Part shown: in pieces, positions 53,288 to 62,028 of the stretch
How the letters are laid out: each line of letters begins with the position of its first letter
Position numbering within the stretch: the first letter of the stretch is position 1
Made by a program: the position numbers and the translations under genes
Assembly: GCA_022447925.1 (NCBI GenBank)
Contig: JAKUTS010000002.1
Location: 62,001 to 126,000 of the forward strand
Origin: SAR202 cluster bacterium
GTDB taxonomy: Bacteria; Chloroflexota; Dehalococcoidia; Lucifugimonadales; UBA2962
DNA length: 64,000 nt
Direction of reading: 5' to 3'
The notes under the pieces: generated by a model
Told to the model about the DNA's origin: nothing
What the model saw: the letters and a program-made list of their open reading frames with translations, nothing else
Databases searched by the model: none

Positions 53288-54271
53288 ATGGCAGCATATC
53301 ACAAACATCGCATGCGTCGACTGAGAAATAATGCCGCTATTCGAAAGATGACACGCGAAACACTAGTAACTGTTGATGATTTCATTTATCCCATCTTTGT
53401 AACTTATGGCAAAGATGTCCAAGACAGCATAGAAGCTATGCCTGGTATTTTCCGAGTTTCGATTGATAATCTCAACAAAGAGGTTCGGAACGCATACGAC
53501 CTTGGAATACAGTCCGTTCTTCTTTTTGGCATACCTGAAGCCAAAGATTCATTTGGTTCAGATTCATATAATCCAAATGGAATCATACAATTAGCAATAA
53601 AGGAAATCCGTAATACTACACCAAATATTTTGATTATCACTGATGTATGCATGTGTGAATATACAGACCACGGACATTGTGGAATCACTGAAAATGGTGC
53701 AGTAAATAATGATAAAACATTGGACATATTATCAAAAATTGCGGTTAGTCATGTTGAGGCAGGATCAGATATAGTTGCCCCATCAGCAATGATGGACGGT
53801 CAGGTAGCAGCAATAAGATCATCTTTAGATCAAAATGGATATGTGGATTCACCAATAATGGCATACTCAGCAAAATATGCTTCAGGATTCTATGGTCCAT
53901 TTAGAGAAGCAGCTATGTCAGCTCCATCATATGGGGATAGACAAACTTACCAGCTAGACAAAGCAAACATTCGCGAAGCAATGGAGGAAATACGTCTAGA
54001 TGTAGAAGAGGGTGCAGACATTATCATGGTAAAGCCTGCATTATCCTATTTAGACGTAATTTCAGCAGCCAGAAATAGATTCGCTCTTCCTATAGCGTCT
54101 TATAACGTTAGTGGCGAATATAGCATGATTAAAGCAGCAGCTCAGAACGGATGGATAGATGAGAGGCGAATAGCATTGGAAATCTTAACATCTATCAAAC
54201 GTGCTGGTGCGGATATGATCATAACCTATTATGCTAAAGAAGCGGCACAGTGGCTCTCAAAAACCAATTAA
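53288..54271 (+). CDS. hemB: Delta-aminolevulinic acid dehydratase HemB
   Basis: This is a 327-residue porphobilinogen synthase. The Cys-rich metal site is DVCMCEYTDHGHCG, the first Schiff-base Lys is in YSAKYASGFYGPF and the second in MVKPALSYLD. It lies six bases after the fusion gene. It overlaps the convergent sodX gene by four bases. hemA and hemL must lie elsewhere. Confidence 0.97.
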   Translation: MAAYHKHRMRRLRNNAAIRKMTRETLVTVDDFIYPIFVTYGKDVQDSIEAMPGIFRVSIDNLNKEVRNAYDLGIQSVLLFGIPEAKDSFGSDSYNPNGIIQLAIKEIRNTTPNILIITDVCMCEYTDHGHCGITENGAVNNDKTLDILSKIAVSHVEAGSDIVAPSAMMDGQVAAIRSSLDQNGYVDSPIMAYSAKYASGFYGPFREAAMSAPSYGDRQTYQLDKANIREAMEEIRLDVEEGADIIMVKPALSYLDVISAARNRFALPIASYNVSGEYSMIKAAAQNGWIDERRIALEILTSIKRAGADMIITYYAKEAAQWLSKTN

Positions 54272-54738
54272 AACCTTTGGCCAAAACGGTTGAACGGCCA
54301 TAAACGAAACCAAGCTCTACCTTTCACCAAATTAACATTAATTGATCCGTATATACGACTGTCGACACTGAATTCAGAATTATCTCCAAGTACAAATAAT
54401 TCCCCCGATTCTACATTCCATTTTTGTATCGTTTGATTTGAAGATTCAAGATTACCTTCTTGCTTGAGTATATGTTTACCATTTACAACAATTGATGAAC
54501 CAATCACCTCCACTAAATCGGTTTCGACCGCAATTACCCTTTTGATTGTCCTTTTATCCGAATGGCTAGTTTGTATAACCACAACGTCGCCAGCACGGTA
54601 ATTCGATAGAAAAACAGATTGTTTTTCGTATAAGAAATATTCTCCTGGCGATAAGTTAGGAACCATGCTGTAATTATTTATACGAATTATTCCAATAAAT
54701 AACTTACTAAATATGGATGCAAAAAGTCTTATTAACAC
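54268..54738 (-). CDS. sodX: Ni-superoxide dismutase maturation protease (S26 signal-peptidase family)
   Basis: This is a 156-residue serine/lysine peptidase of the S26 family. NYSMVPNLSPGE carries the catalytic S24, RTIKRVIAV has the general-base K66, and VLGDNSEFSVDSR is the family box. It has one N-terminal hydrophobic stretch. It is divergent from sodN, and SodX proteases trim the NiSOD leader to expose its metal-binding His. The start is GTG with no ribosome site; a TATAAT lies six bases upstream, so the message may be leaderless. Confidence 0.92.
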   Translation of the reverse strand: MLIRLFASIFSKLFIGIIRINNYSMVPNLSPGEYFLYEKQSVFLSNYRAGDVVVIQTSHSDKRTIKRVIAVETDLVEVIGSSIVVNGKHILKQEGNLESSNQTIQKWNVESGELFVLGDNSEFSVDSRIYGSINVNLVKGRAWFRLWPFNRFGQRF

Positions 54739-54863
54739 AAGTGAATTATACGATTAATTAGCTTTATAAATATAAATTCAGTTTAATAGTACTTAAGCAT
54801 TGATCACCATATAATTTTACTGATAGGGTTGAAAAAGACAAAAATATTGAGGAGACGATTTTG

Positions 54864-55337
54864 ATGAAATTCCAATCGATAATCAAAAATTTATCTTTAG
54901 TTGCAGATGTTGATGCCCATTGTGATATACCGTGCGGCATATATGACCCCATCGTAGCTAAAATTGCAGCACAAACAGTACTGAAAATGGCAATTAGGCT
55001 CGAGGCCGTCGATTTTCAAGGCGGACCGAGCAGTGTTGATGTGCCTAATAGTGTCGTCAGGTTCATAACTGTAAAAGACGAGCATGCTCAAAAAGTTAAA
55101 GAGGAACTCAATATTCTATGGGCAGATTATTTTAAGCCAGAACATTTAGAAAAATATCCCGATTTACATGAAGTTTTCTGGAATGCAAATAAACTTGCTG
55201 GAGCAAACAAACAAACTGTAAGCTCGGATTCAGCTAAAAAGCTCGTGGAATCGGTTGATGAAATAGCAACAATATTCTGGGCTACAAAGGGAGTTGATTA
55301 CAACGACCCTGTGGCAGACATTAGATTTGGATCTTAA
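54864..55337 (+). CDS. sodN: Nickel superoxide dismutase
   Basis: This is a 157-residue precursor from the ATG at 54864 (a TTG directly before it is in frame). The nickel hook is H19-C20-D21-I-P-C24-G-I-Y-D-P29. Cleavage before H19 would give the mature protein, with His1, Cys2 and Cys6 as ligands. The rest is helical with long amphipathic repeats. An AGGAG site precedes it. The divergent sodX next to it is the expected protease, so the pair is complete. Confidence 0.96.
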   Translation: MKFQSIIKNLSLVADVDAHCDIPCGIYDPIVAKIAAQTVLKMAIRLEAVDFQGGPSSVDVPNSVVRFITVKDEHAQKVKEELNILWADYFKPEHLEKYPDLHEVFWNANKLAGANKQTVSSDSAKKLVESVDEIATIFWATKGVDYNDPVADIRFGS

Positions 55338-55339
55338 AT

Positions 55340-56767
55340 TTAAGGGTTTTTAGCGCGACGGTCACGACTTGCTGCAATAAAACTTAATATTAAACCTATG
55401 CCAGCAAAAATGGCACAGGCTAGCAAGGCATATGAAAAACTTAGGGACAAGTATTGAGACTGTGTAATTTCTCCTACATTGTATAATTTTTCTCTTCCTG
55501 CATTTATGGCTCCACACATTGCCACTCCAAGAGCAAACGCTAATTGTCTGCCGCTAGCGATTGAAGCTGACGCTGTGCCATATCTATCAGGTGGAACACT
55601 ACTCATTATGGTCAAGGTATTAGGAGGTTCATAAATACCAGAACCTATACCGATTAATAGTAATGCTATGAATATACTAGCTTCTGATCCCGATACAGCC
55701 AAAAAGCTGGACCAAACCAAAGATCCACATATTAATATAAGGCCAATTGCAGAAAGATACCATGGGCTAATAAAACGAAGAATATACCCTGTAAATGGAG
55801 CAATAAATACTCTCATAATGGAATATAGCATTATAAAAGCTCCAGCTTTTGTAGCGGAAAAACCTAAATAATCTATAAAAAAGAATGATGCCAACAACAT
55901 TATGGCACCAAGCGATATGTAGTGACAAATTAACACAATAAGGCCAAAACCATATCCTGTAACTTTGAACAGAGTCAGGTCTAATATTGGTCTGCTGGAT
56001 CTACGTTGATACTGAAATAAAACCGGTATAGATATCAACAAAACAACAATCATTATTAAGACAACTGGAGAACCCCAGCCGACCTGGGCACCTCGATTGA
56101 ATATAAGAATTAAAGATGCCAGAACTGCGAATAATGACACTACTCCGATCCATTCTATCCTTAATTTATTACCTCCTAATCCAGCTTGTTTTTTTAAAAC
56201 CAACCAAGATAATACAGCGGCCACTATAGATATTGGTATACGGCTGTAAAATAGAGACCTCCAATCCAGGTAATCTAATAAAAACCCTCCGAAAACAGGG
56301 CCTCCAGACAAACCGATTCCAACAACTGCTCCAGCTAATCCGATTGCTTTAGCCCTCTCATGACCATGAAAATTGTCAACGATTATTGCATTTACACCGG
56401 CTAATATCATTGCCGATCCAAAACCCATAAAAATACGCACCAAAATTAGCTGCCATAACGATGAGGTAAGGGCTGCAAGCATCAATGCTAACGAGAAAAT
56501 TACAAATCCTAGGGTGTAAATACTTCTTTTATCACGCACATCAACCAGCCACCCAATAGTCAGGCCCAATCCTACCGTTGTCACCCAAAAAGCCACTGAT
56601 ATCCACAATATAGTAGATGTATCAGTATTAAACACAGATGCTAATTCTGGATAGGTTACAGGCATAAGCCCGCTATCAACAGTCAATACGAGATTACCCA
56701 TAGCTGCAACAATGAGAATCATCCATTTAGAATGCATATGGGTTATGAATTTAGTATAAGTTGTCAA
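55340..56767 (-). CDS. MFS transporter, DHA2 (EmrB/QacA-like) drug efflux type
   Basis: This is a 475-residue permease with about 14 hydrophobic segments. Motif A variant DVRDKRSIYTLG lies after TM2, and GLAGAVVGIGLSGGPVFGGFL after TM4/5 is the antiporter motif C of drug exporters. It likely exports a hydrophobic compound. It lies two bases from the convergent sodN. No regulator gene is next to it. The substrate is not predictable. Confidence 0.9.
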   Translation of the reverse strand: MTTYTKFITHMHSKWMILIVAAMGNLVLTVDSGLMPVTYPELASVFNTDTSTILWISVAFWVTTVGLGLTIGWLVDVRDKRSIYTLGFVIFSLALMLAALTSSLWQLILVRIFMGFGSAMILAGVNAIIVDNFHGHERAKAIGLAGAVVGIGLSGGPVFGGFLLDYLDWRSLFYSRIPISIVAAVLSWLVLKKQAGLGGNKLRIEWIGVVSLFAVLASLILIFNRGAQVGWGSPVVLIMIVVLLISIPVLFQYQRRSSRPILDLTLFKVTGYGFGLIVLICHYISLGAIMLLASFFFIDYLGFSATKAGAFIMLYSIMRVFIAPFTGYILRFISPWYLSAIGLILICGSLVWSSFLAVSGSEASIFIALLLIGIGSGIYEPPNTLTIMSSVPPDRYGTASASIASGRQLAFALGVAMCGAINAGREKLYNVGEITQSQYLSLSFSYALLACAIFAGIGLILSFIAASRDRRAKNP

Positions 56768-56801
56768 GAAATCGAGACTTCATCTAATTTTATATTAGTG
56801 T

Positions 56802-57173
56802 TTATTGAGTAGCCTTTAAAAACTCATCAAAATATTTAACCACCAGTTGTTTATATTCTTCTCTAGGGGGACTGAATAAATCTAAAGCCAATGACCATCC
56901 ACCTAAGTTTTGAACACTATGTTCTACACCGCCAGGTATCATCCAGCCTTGATTCACTCCTATTCTCTTAGTCTCACCACCTACCGTAAAATCAAATTCA
57001 CCCTGAACACACAATCCGGCTTGCTCGTGAACATGTGAATGTACCGGAACAATTGAATAAGGCTCCATTTCAATAAGACTTATCATTATTTTGTCACCCC
57101 AAATAAGCTTAGTTGTAACCCCCGGTGCAAGTTGCTTGCGACCTATCTCTTTCAAGTCATAGAAATACGACAT
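56802..57173 (-). CDS. Small cupin-domain protein
   Basis: This is a 123-residue single-domain cupin. VPVHSHVHEQAGLCVQGEFDF contains the metal His residues and Glu of the first cupin motif, and GWMIPGGVEHSV the second His. It shows the pattern of pectin-degradation/quercetinase-like small cupins. Its gene sits between the MFS gene (34 bases) and the ketopantoate-reductase-like gene (78 bases), all minus strand. The enzyme activity is not known. Confidence 0.88.
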   Translation of the reverse strand: MSYFYDLKEIGRKQLAPGVTTKLIWGDKIMISLIEMEPYSIVPVHSHVHEQAGLCVQGEFDFTVGGETKRIGVNQGWMIPGGVEHSVQNLGGWSLALDLFSPPREEYKQLVVKYFDEFLKATQ

Positions 57174-57251
57174 TTTAGTTATCTCCCTTTAAAAATTAAC
57201 CTAGCCTAAATATTAAACTCTTCCGCATAAAGGACTCTTGCAGTTATGTTT

Positions 57252-58217
57252 TCAGCATCCGTAAGAACTAGCTTTTTGACCAAGAGCTCTGGCCACTTTT
57301 GCTCGATCGTTATACGGTTGCAAAACCAAACAAATAAAATCATTTAAAGGCGTATCTATATTATTTTGTTTACCTAGCTTTGATACCGCTCCATTTAAAA
57401 CATCTACTTCCAATGGATTACCGTTGATCAAATCCATAAACATTGAAGATACTGCCACCTCTTTGTGTTCCAGTAAATAACTCATTTGCTCTTCCTCTAT
57501 GGTGTCAGGCAAATAAACTTTCATAGACCGTGCAACATTGGCTACTTCAGAAATCACTCCTTTTATCATATTGAATGAATCTTTGGTGGTTAAAATTTGC
57601 TTAATTGACTCACGGGTTACACACATCATGCCACTAAGTGCGCATATCAGAATGAGTTTTGACCATAAAGTGGAATTGATATCTTCTGATATATTGGAAT
57701 TTATACCAGCTTTCACCATAGTTTCATTGATATCAATTATCTGATGTGTAGGCTTTCCAAATTTAGGGCCAAAAACAATTGAACACCCACCACCATATTC
57801 ATTAATTACACCAGGAGACTCTAACGAGGCGTCAATATAGGTAGCCCCAAGTAGTATCGATGCTTTATCAAAGGCATGTTCAAGCTGGTCACCACTGCCC
57901 AATCCGTTCTGCAACGTTAGTATATGTGTATTATCTACAACAGCAGGCTCAATAATCTTTATTGCCTCAACATTTGAATACCCTTTTACACAATACAAAA
58001 CCAGGTCAGCTTCAAATAACCCATCTAATTCTTGTTTCACAAAGACGTTTTGTAATATGAAATTATTTGAGGTCACGCTATTAATAATTAACCCATGCGA
58101 TTCCATGGCTGCCGCATGATCGCCTCTCGCAATAAATAGCACATCATGGCCTGCTTTAGCTAAAACAGCTCCATAATACCCGCCAACAGCACCAGATCCC
58201 ATCACTAAAATCTTCAT
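57252..58217 (-). CDS. Ketopantoate reductase (ApbA/PanE) family protein
   Basis: This is a 321-residue NADP-type reductase. GSGAVGGYYGAVLAKAGHDV (7-26) is the Rossmann motif, YCVKGYSN contains the nucleotide Lys, LTLQNGLGS follows, and WSKLILICALSG gives the catalytic Lys region, with Glu/Asn at LEVDVLNG. It is either PanE for pantothenate or one of the many PanE-like oxidoreductases. Next to a cupin and an exporter it could serve another ketoacid. Confidence 0.88.
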   Translation of the reverse strand: MKILVMGSGAVGGYYGAVLAKAGHDVLFIARGDHAAAMESHGLIINSVTSNNFILQNVFVKQELDGLFEADLVLYCVKGYSNVEAIKIIEPAVVDNTHILTLQNGLGSGDQLEHAFDKASILLGATYIDASLESPGVINEYGGGCSIVFGPKFGKPTHQIIDINETMVKAGINSNISEDINSTLWSKLILICALSGMMCVTRESIKQILTTKDSFNMIKGVISEVANVARSMKVYLPDTIEEEQMSYLLEHKEVAVSSMFMDLINGNPLEVDVLNGAVSKLGKQNNIDTPLNDFICLVLQPYNDRAKVARALGQKASSYGC

Positions 58218-58340
58218 AATACAGACCTCAGTTCAAAAAATTAACTAATGATTTTGTTTTAAACCGTTTTCAAATAGGTTTACATACAACGTATATACCT
58301 TGTCAGTTTAACTTCCACCAATAAAACCTTGCAATGGTTC

Positions 58341-58368
58341 TTGACACACATCCTAGGGGCCATAAAAT
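58341..58368 (+). promoter_or_regulatory. Candidate promoter of the M20 peptidase-larA pair
   Basis: TTGACA (58341-58346), 16 bases, TAAAAT (58363-58368). The -10 lies inside the first copy of the direct repeat. The transcript would begin near 58375, about 27 bases before the gene. Confidence 0.4.
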
Positions 58369-58406
58369 GATGTCTCTGTACAAACTAATGAGGGGCCATA
58401 AATGAT
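58355..58406 (+). repeat. Direct repeat (two copies) spanning promoter -10 and start region
   Basis: AGGGGCCATAAAATGAT (58355-58371) and AGGGGCCATAA-ATGAT (58391-58406) are identical but for one A, spaced 36 bases apart. The second copy contains the AGGGG ribosome site and the ATG of the peptidase. The first copy carries the -10 and could act as a decoy start. The repeat may be a duplication or a regulator site. Confidence 0.5.
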
Positions 58407-59502
58407 AAATAGCGACAGGTTAGTAAAAACTTTTTGTGACATAGTGCAAATCGACAGCATATCCGGAGAGGAAGACGATATAGCAGAAGACCTCACATCA
58501 CGATTAGAAAATCTTGGTTTAACTGTAGAAGCAGACGATTATGGCAACTTGATTGCAAATTCCGACAACTTCGACTCGAATTTTGATTCTCCTCCCATAC
58601 TGTTATCTGTTCACATGGATACCGTTGATCCGGGACGAGGTATAAAACCACAGGTAGAGGATGGTGTTGTCCGATCTGATGGCACCACAATCATAGGAGG
58701 TGATGCGAAAGCAGGCGTTGCGGCCGTTTTAGAAGCAATTGAATCAATAAATGAAGATAAAGCTGAGCATCTCCCATACCAAGTATGTTTAACAAGAGAG
58801 GAGGAAACTGGGCTTCATGGCGCAAGAAATCTAGATTTTTCAAAAATATATGCAAAGGAAGCTATAGTATTTGATGGAGAAGGACCTGTGAATACAGTCA
58901 CCGTCGCGGCGCCAACATATATTGGGTTCACAATCGAAATTACTGGCCGAGCTGCACATGCAGGAGTAGAACCAGAAAAAGGACTATCAGCTATCAGAAT
59001 TGCGGCAGAACTAATAACAAGAATGCCACAAGGACGATTAGATGAAGACACCACTTTTAATATTGGGTTAATAGAAGGAGGTAGTGTCAGAAACACAGTA
59101 CCGGAAGATGCAAAAATAATTGGGGAATTTAGAAGTCAAAATATAGAAACAATAGATAATATTGGACTTGAGATCAAAGATATTATAAGTCGAGTTCAAC
59201 TGATGTACCCGGACGCCGAACTAAAAGATCATCTGCATACTGAATTTGAACACTATGAATTTGGAGATAAAGACCCTACGTATATTCGTGTTGCTGAGGC
59301 CATGAGGCAAATGAACTTGACGCCTGCAATGAAATCAAGCGGTGGAGGTACAGATGGGAATGTTTTCAGGCTAAAGGGAATAACATCCGTTGTTGTAGGT
59401 ATGGCAGATAACGGCATGCATACCGTACGTGAGCATGTGAAAATTAACGAATTGACCGATGCCGCTCAATTCTGTGAAATTGTTCTAAAAGCAAAACAAT
59501 AG
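58402..59502 (+). CDS. M20-family metallopeptidase (PepT-like)
   Basis: This is a 366-residue dizinc peptidase. SVHMDTVDPG holds the first metal His and Asp, DGTTIIGGDAKAGVAAVLEAI the bridging Asp, REEETGLHGARNLD the Glu pair, and RAAHAGVEPEKGLSAI the dimerisation His. The sequence layout is that of tripeptidase T-like M20 proteins, which are sometimes mis-annotated as glutamate carboxypeptidase. It lies eight bases before larA, so the two are probably cotranscribed. Confidence 0.9.
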   Translation: MINSDRLVKTFCDIVQIDSISGEEDDIAEDLTSRLENLGLTVEADDYGNLIANSDNFDSNFDSPPILLSVHMDTVDPGRGIKPQVEDGVVRSDGTTIIGGDAKAGVAAVLEAIESINEDKAEHLPYQVCLTREEETGLHGARNLDFSKIYAKEAIVFDGEGPVNTVTVAAPTYIGFTIEITGRAAHAGVEPEKGLSAIRIAAELITRMPQGRLDEDTTFNIGLIEGGSVRNTVPEDAKIIGEFRSQNIETIDNIGLEIKDIISRVQLMYPDAELKDHLHTEFEHYEFGDKDPTYIRVAEAMRQMNLTPAMKSSGGGTDGNVFRLKGITSVVVGMADNGMHTVREHVKINELTDAAQFCEIVLKAKQ

Positions 59503-59510
59503 GACTAGAT

Positions 59511-60785
59511 ATGTTAGTCAAACTTGCTTATGGAGAGACTGGGATACAGGTCAATTTACCTGAGTCTATAACCGACATCGTTGAGCCGGAGTATGTGCCC
59601 GGCTTACCAGATGAAACTGCTGCTATTCAAACTGCATTAAGAAACCCAATAGGTTCAAAACCTCTTCGCCAGCTAACATCTCCTGATCAAAAAATTGCAA
59701 TTTCGATTTGCGACATTACACGCCCATCACCCACCAACGTGGTACTTCCGTATATATTAAAAGAACTGTCTCATGTACCTAAAGAAAATGTGTCCATACT
59801 TGTTGCCACAGGTACTCACAGAGCTAACTCCGAAAATGAATTAATAAATATGCTAGGACGTGAAATAGCAAGCAATAATAAAATTATTAACCACGACTGT
59901 TTTGATAATGAAAATTTGATTTTGAGTGGAAAAACAAAAGATGGTACGCCCATTTGGTTAAACAAAACATGGATTGAATCAGACGTAAGAATAACCTGCG
60001 GTTTTGTTGAACCTCACTTTTTTGCCGGCTTCTCTGGTGGACCTAAAATGGTGGCGCCTGGTTTAGCTGGATTCGATACCATAATGGCCTTACATAATGC
60101 GGAAAGAATAGGGTCTCCGAAAGCGGTCTGGGGGATAACTAATGGCAATCCTGTGCATGATACCGTAAGAGAAATTTCAAAGATAACAGGCGTGGACTTT
60201 TCCATTGATGTAACTATAAATAAAAACCGAGAAATTACTTCTGTATTCGCAGGTAACTTATTCGAGGCTCATAATGCCGCCTGCGAAACATCAAAACGAA
60301 TAGTAATGAGACCCGTTGAAAATGAGTATGACATCGTGATCACTACTAACTCAGGGTATCCTTTAGACCAAAACTTGTACCAAACTGTTAAAGGATTATC
60401 AGCAGCTGCGCAGATAGTTAAAATGGGAGGAACAATTATTTGTGCTTCTGAATGTAGAGATGGGCTTCCCAGCCACGGTGAGTATAGCAAGATACTATCT
60501 GAATCGAACTCAATGTCTAAACTATTAGACGACATTAATAAGGCCGAATTTACCAGACACGATCAATGGCAAGTACAAGTGCAGGCAAAAATACAAATGC
60601 GTGCTGAGGTTTTTATTAAATCAGACTATTTGACAGATGTACAAATACAAGCTGCGCATTTTAATCCGATATCTAGTATAGAAGCTGCTATCACCGATTC
60701 TATAAACAAACATGGTAAAGGAGCTCGCATCTGCGTTCTCCCAGAAGGCCCACAAACAGTTCCTTACCTATCAAACAATATTTAA
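59511..60785 (+). CDS. larA: LarA-family nickel-dependent racemase/epimerase
   Basis: This is a 424-residue protein of the LarA (DUF2088) family, which uses the nickel-pincer NPN cofactor to racemise lactate or related 2-hydroxyacids. Catalytic H103 (GTHR), H169 (EPHFF), and the cofactor-attached K179 (GGPKM) are all present. It begins ATG eight bases after the M20 peptidase. The cofactor genes larB, larC and larE are not in the window. It could act on lactate, malate, gluconate or another acid; the family is broad. Confidence 0.9.
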   Translation: MLVKLAYGETGIQVNLPESITDIVEPEYVPGLPDETAAIQTALRNPIGSKPLRQLTSPDQKIAISICDITRPSPTNVVLPYILKELSHVPKENVSILVATGTHRANSENELINMLGREIASNNKIINHDCFDNENLILSGKTKDGTPIWLNKTWIESDVRITCGFVEPHFFAGFSGGPKMVAPGLAGFDTIMALHNAERIGSPKAVWGITNGNPVHDTVREISKITGVDFSIDVTINKNREITSVFAGNLFEAHNAACETSKRIVMRPVENEYDIVITTNSGYPLDQNLYQTVKGLSAAAQIVKMGGTIICASECRDGLPSHGEYSKILSESNSMSKLLDDINKAEFTRHDQWQVQVQAKIQMRAEVFIKSDYLTDVQIQAAHFNPISSIEAAITDSINKHGKGARICVLPEGPQTVPYLSNNI

Positions 60786-60821
60786 ATTTTTATAAAACTC
60801 ATAATTAGATTTATAAAAATT
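60785..60821. terminator. Bidirectional terminator between larA and rplL
   Basis: AATTTTTATAAA, 13 bases, TTTATAAAAATT: twelve-base perfect arms that overlap both stop codons. The stem is AT-only, and A/T runs at each end give either direction a U-rich tail. It is a plausible shared terminator for the convergent larA and rplL transcripts. Confidence 0.55.
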
Positions 60822-61206
60822 AGGAAATACTTGCTTTAGCTCCTGCTTCCTCTAGTTTCGCTTTTGCAGTTTCAGCATCTTCTTTACCTACGCCTTCCTT
60901 AACATTAGCAGGCGCACTCTCAACCAAATCTTTCGCTTCTTTTAAGCCTAGGGATGTTACTTCTCTCACGGCTTTAATAACGTTAATTTTGTTAGGCCCC
61001 ACTTCATCGAGCTTAACAGCGAAATCTGTTTTATCTTCAGCAGCTTCAGCTCCGCCTGCACCCGCATCAGCACCAGCTCCAGGAGCGGCTACTGCAACAG
61101 CTGCAGCGGCACTGACCCCAAAAGTTTCCTCTAATTCTTTCACAAGCTCCGATAGCTCAAGGACAGACATTCCTTTTATAGCTTCTAAAATTTCTTCTTT
61201 ACTCAT
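60820..61206 (-). CDS. rplL: Ribosomal protein L7/L12
   Basis: This is a 128-residue stalk protein. The N-terminal dimer domain is followed by an Ala/Gly-rich hinge ([21 protein letters not shown]) and the C-terminal domain with [24 protein letters not shown]. It recruits translation GTPases. It lies 53 bases after rplJ in the standard order. The shared terminator is at its end. Confidence 0.97.
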   Translation of the reverse strand: MSKEEILEAIKGMSVLELSELVKELEETFGVSAAAAVAVAAPGAGADAGAGGAEAAEDKTDFAVKLDEVGPNKINVIKAVREVTSLGLKEAKDLVESAPANVKEGVGKEDAETAKAKLEEAGAKASIS

Positions 61207-61259
61207 TTATCAACTCCTAAACCTTATATAACTTAAAAATTTTTTAATCGTAATTGATC

Positions 61260-61877
61260 TTATTCAGTCTTTTCTTCAGTTGCCTCTGTAGCAGCTTCTT
61301 CTTCTACTGGTGCCTCCTCCTCAGTTACCTCTGTAGCAGCTTCTTCTTCTACTGGTGCCGCTGGAGTAGCTTCTACATGTCTCTGAATCACGTTAGCCAA
61401 ACCATTAATAGGTGAATTTAAGACATATACTAAGCCCTGGATACCACCATTTAACTGACCAACAAGCTTAGTTAATAACTCCGTTTTGCCAGGTAGTCGT
61501 GATAGTTGTTCTATTTCCTTTATATCAAGAGACCTATCTCCCATTAAAGCACCACGAATTGCAAGTTCTGAATCCGAGTCTTTAATGAAAGTTGTAAGGG
61601 TCTTTACTGCATCAACCACCTCTCCATACCCTAAAACCAATCCAGTAGGACCAGAAATGATTTCCTTTAACAAGCTTTTATCAGCGGAGTCAGCCGCAAT
61701 GTAAGCTAAAGTGTTCTTAACAATTACATATTCAACATCTTTTGCTCTCAACATTTTTCTAAGCTCATTTGTCTCAGTAACAGACATGCCAGAATAGTCA
61801 GTTGATACAGCTATTGTGCTGTCAGCTATGCGTTTTGTTAAACTTTCTACCACTTGTGCTTTTTGTGGTGTAGGCAT
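61260..61877 (-). CDS. rplJ: Ribosomal protein L10
   Basis: This is a 205-residue stalk base protein. ALAYIAADSA, GPTGLVLGYGEVVDAVKTL and the family N-terminal VVESLTKRIADS are present. The last 35 residues are an unusual, strongly acidic Glu/Ala/Thr tail with two tandem 15-residue units beyond the normal L12-binding helix. An L10 leader with a transcription attenuator precedes it. The start is ATG with AGGAG-type sequence (GGGAGAAA) upstream. Confidence 0.96.
   Translation of the reverse strand: MPTPQKAQVVESLTKRIADSTIAVSTDYSGMSVTETNELRKMLRAKDVEYVIVKNTLAYIAADSADKSLLKEIISGPTGLVLGYGEVVDAVKTLTTFIKDSDSELAIRGALMGDRSLDIKEIEQLSRLPGKTELLTKLVGQLNGGIQGLVYVLNSPINGLANVIQRHVEATPAAPVEEEAATEVTEEEAPVEEEAATEATEEKTE
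61276..61365 (-). repeat. Tandem 45-bp repeat inside rplJ
   Basis: Two adjacent 45-base units (61276-61320 and 61321-61365) differ at one base over the first 39. They encode the acidic tail unit with the pattern EEEAATE-(V/A)-TEE. They look like a recent in-frame duplication, so length variation among relatives is likely. Confidence 0.75.
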
Positions 61878-61885
61878 ATTTTTCT

Positions 61886-62028
61886 CCCAAAAAAAATCCC
61901 GACTTGCAAGTCGGGAGTTCCATCATAAACAATTATGGTGATAACTTACTTCAACTTGCCTCGGTAGGTAATATTATTCTGACGAATTTCGTCAGGACCG
62001 ACTGTCTCAGGCCAATCTATTCAATTAA
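61886..62028 (-). ncRNA. L10 leader with transcription attenuator
   Basis: The 151-base gap before rplJ has the L10 leader layout on the minus strand. GAGACAG (62008-62002), a 7-bp hairpin CTGACGA-ATT-TCGTCAG at 61979-61995, and the conserved CCTACCGAGG (61968-61959) come first. A terminator-like hairpin with palindrome CCCGACTTGCAAGTCGGG (61915-61898) then follows with a T run. Known L10 leaders bind L10-L12 to control rplJ-rplL; here the terminal hairpin would let binding cause early termination. Confidence 0.72.
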
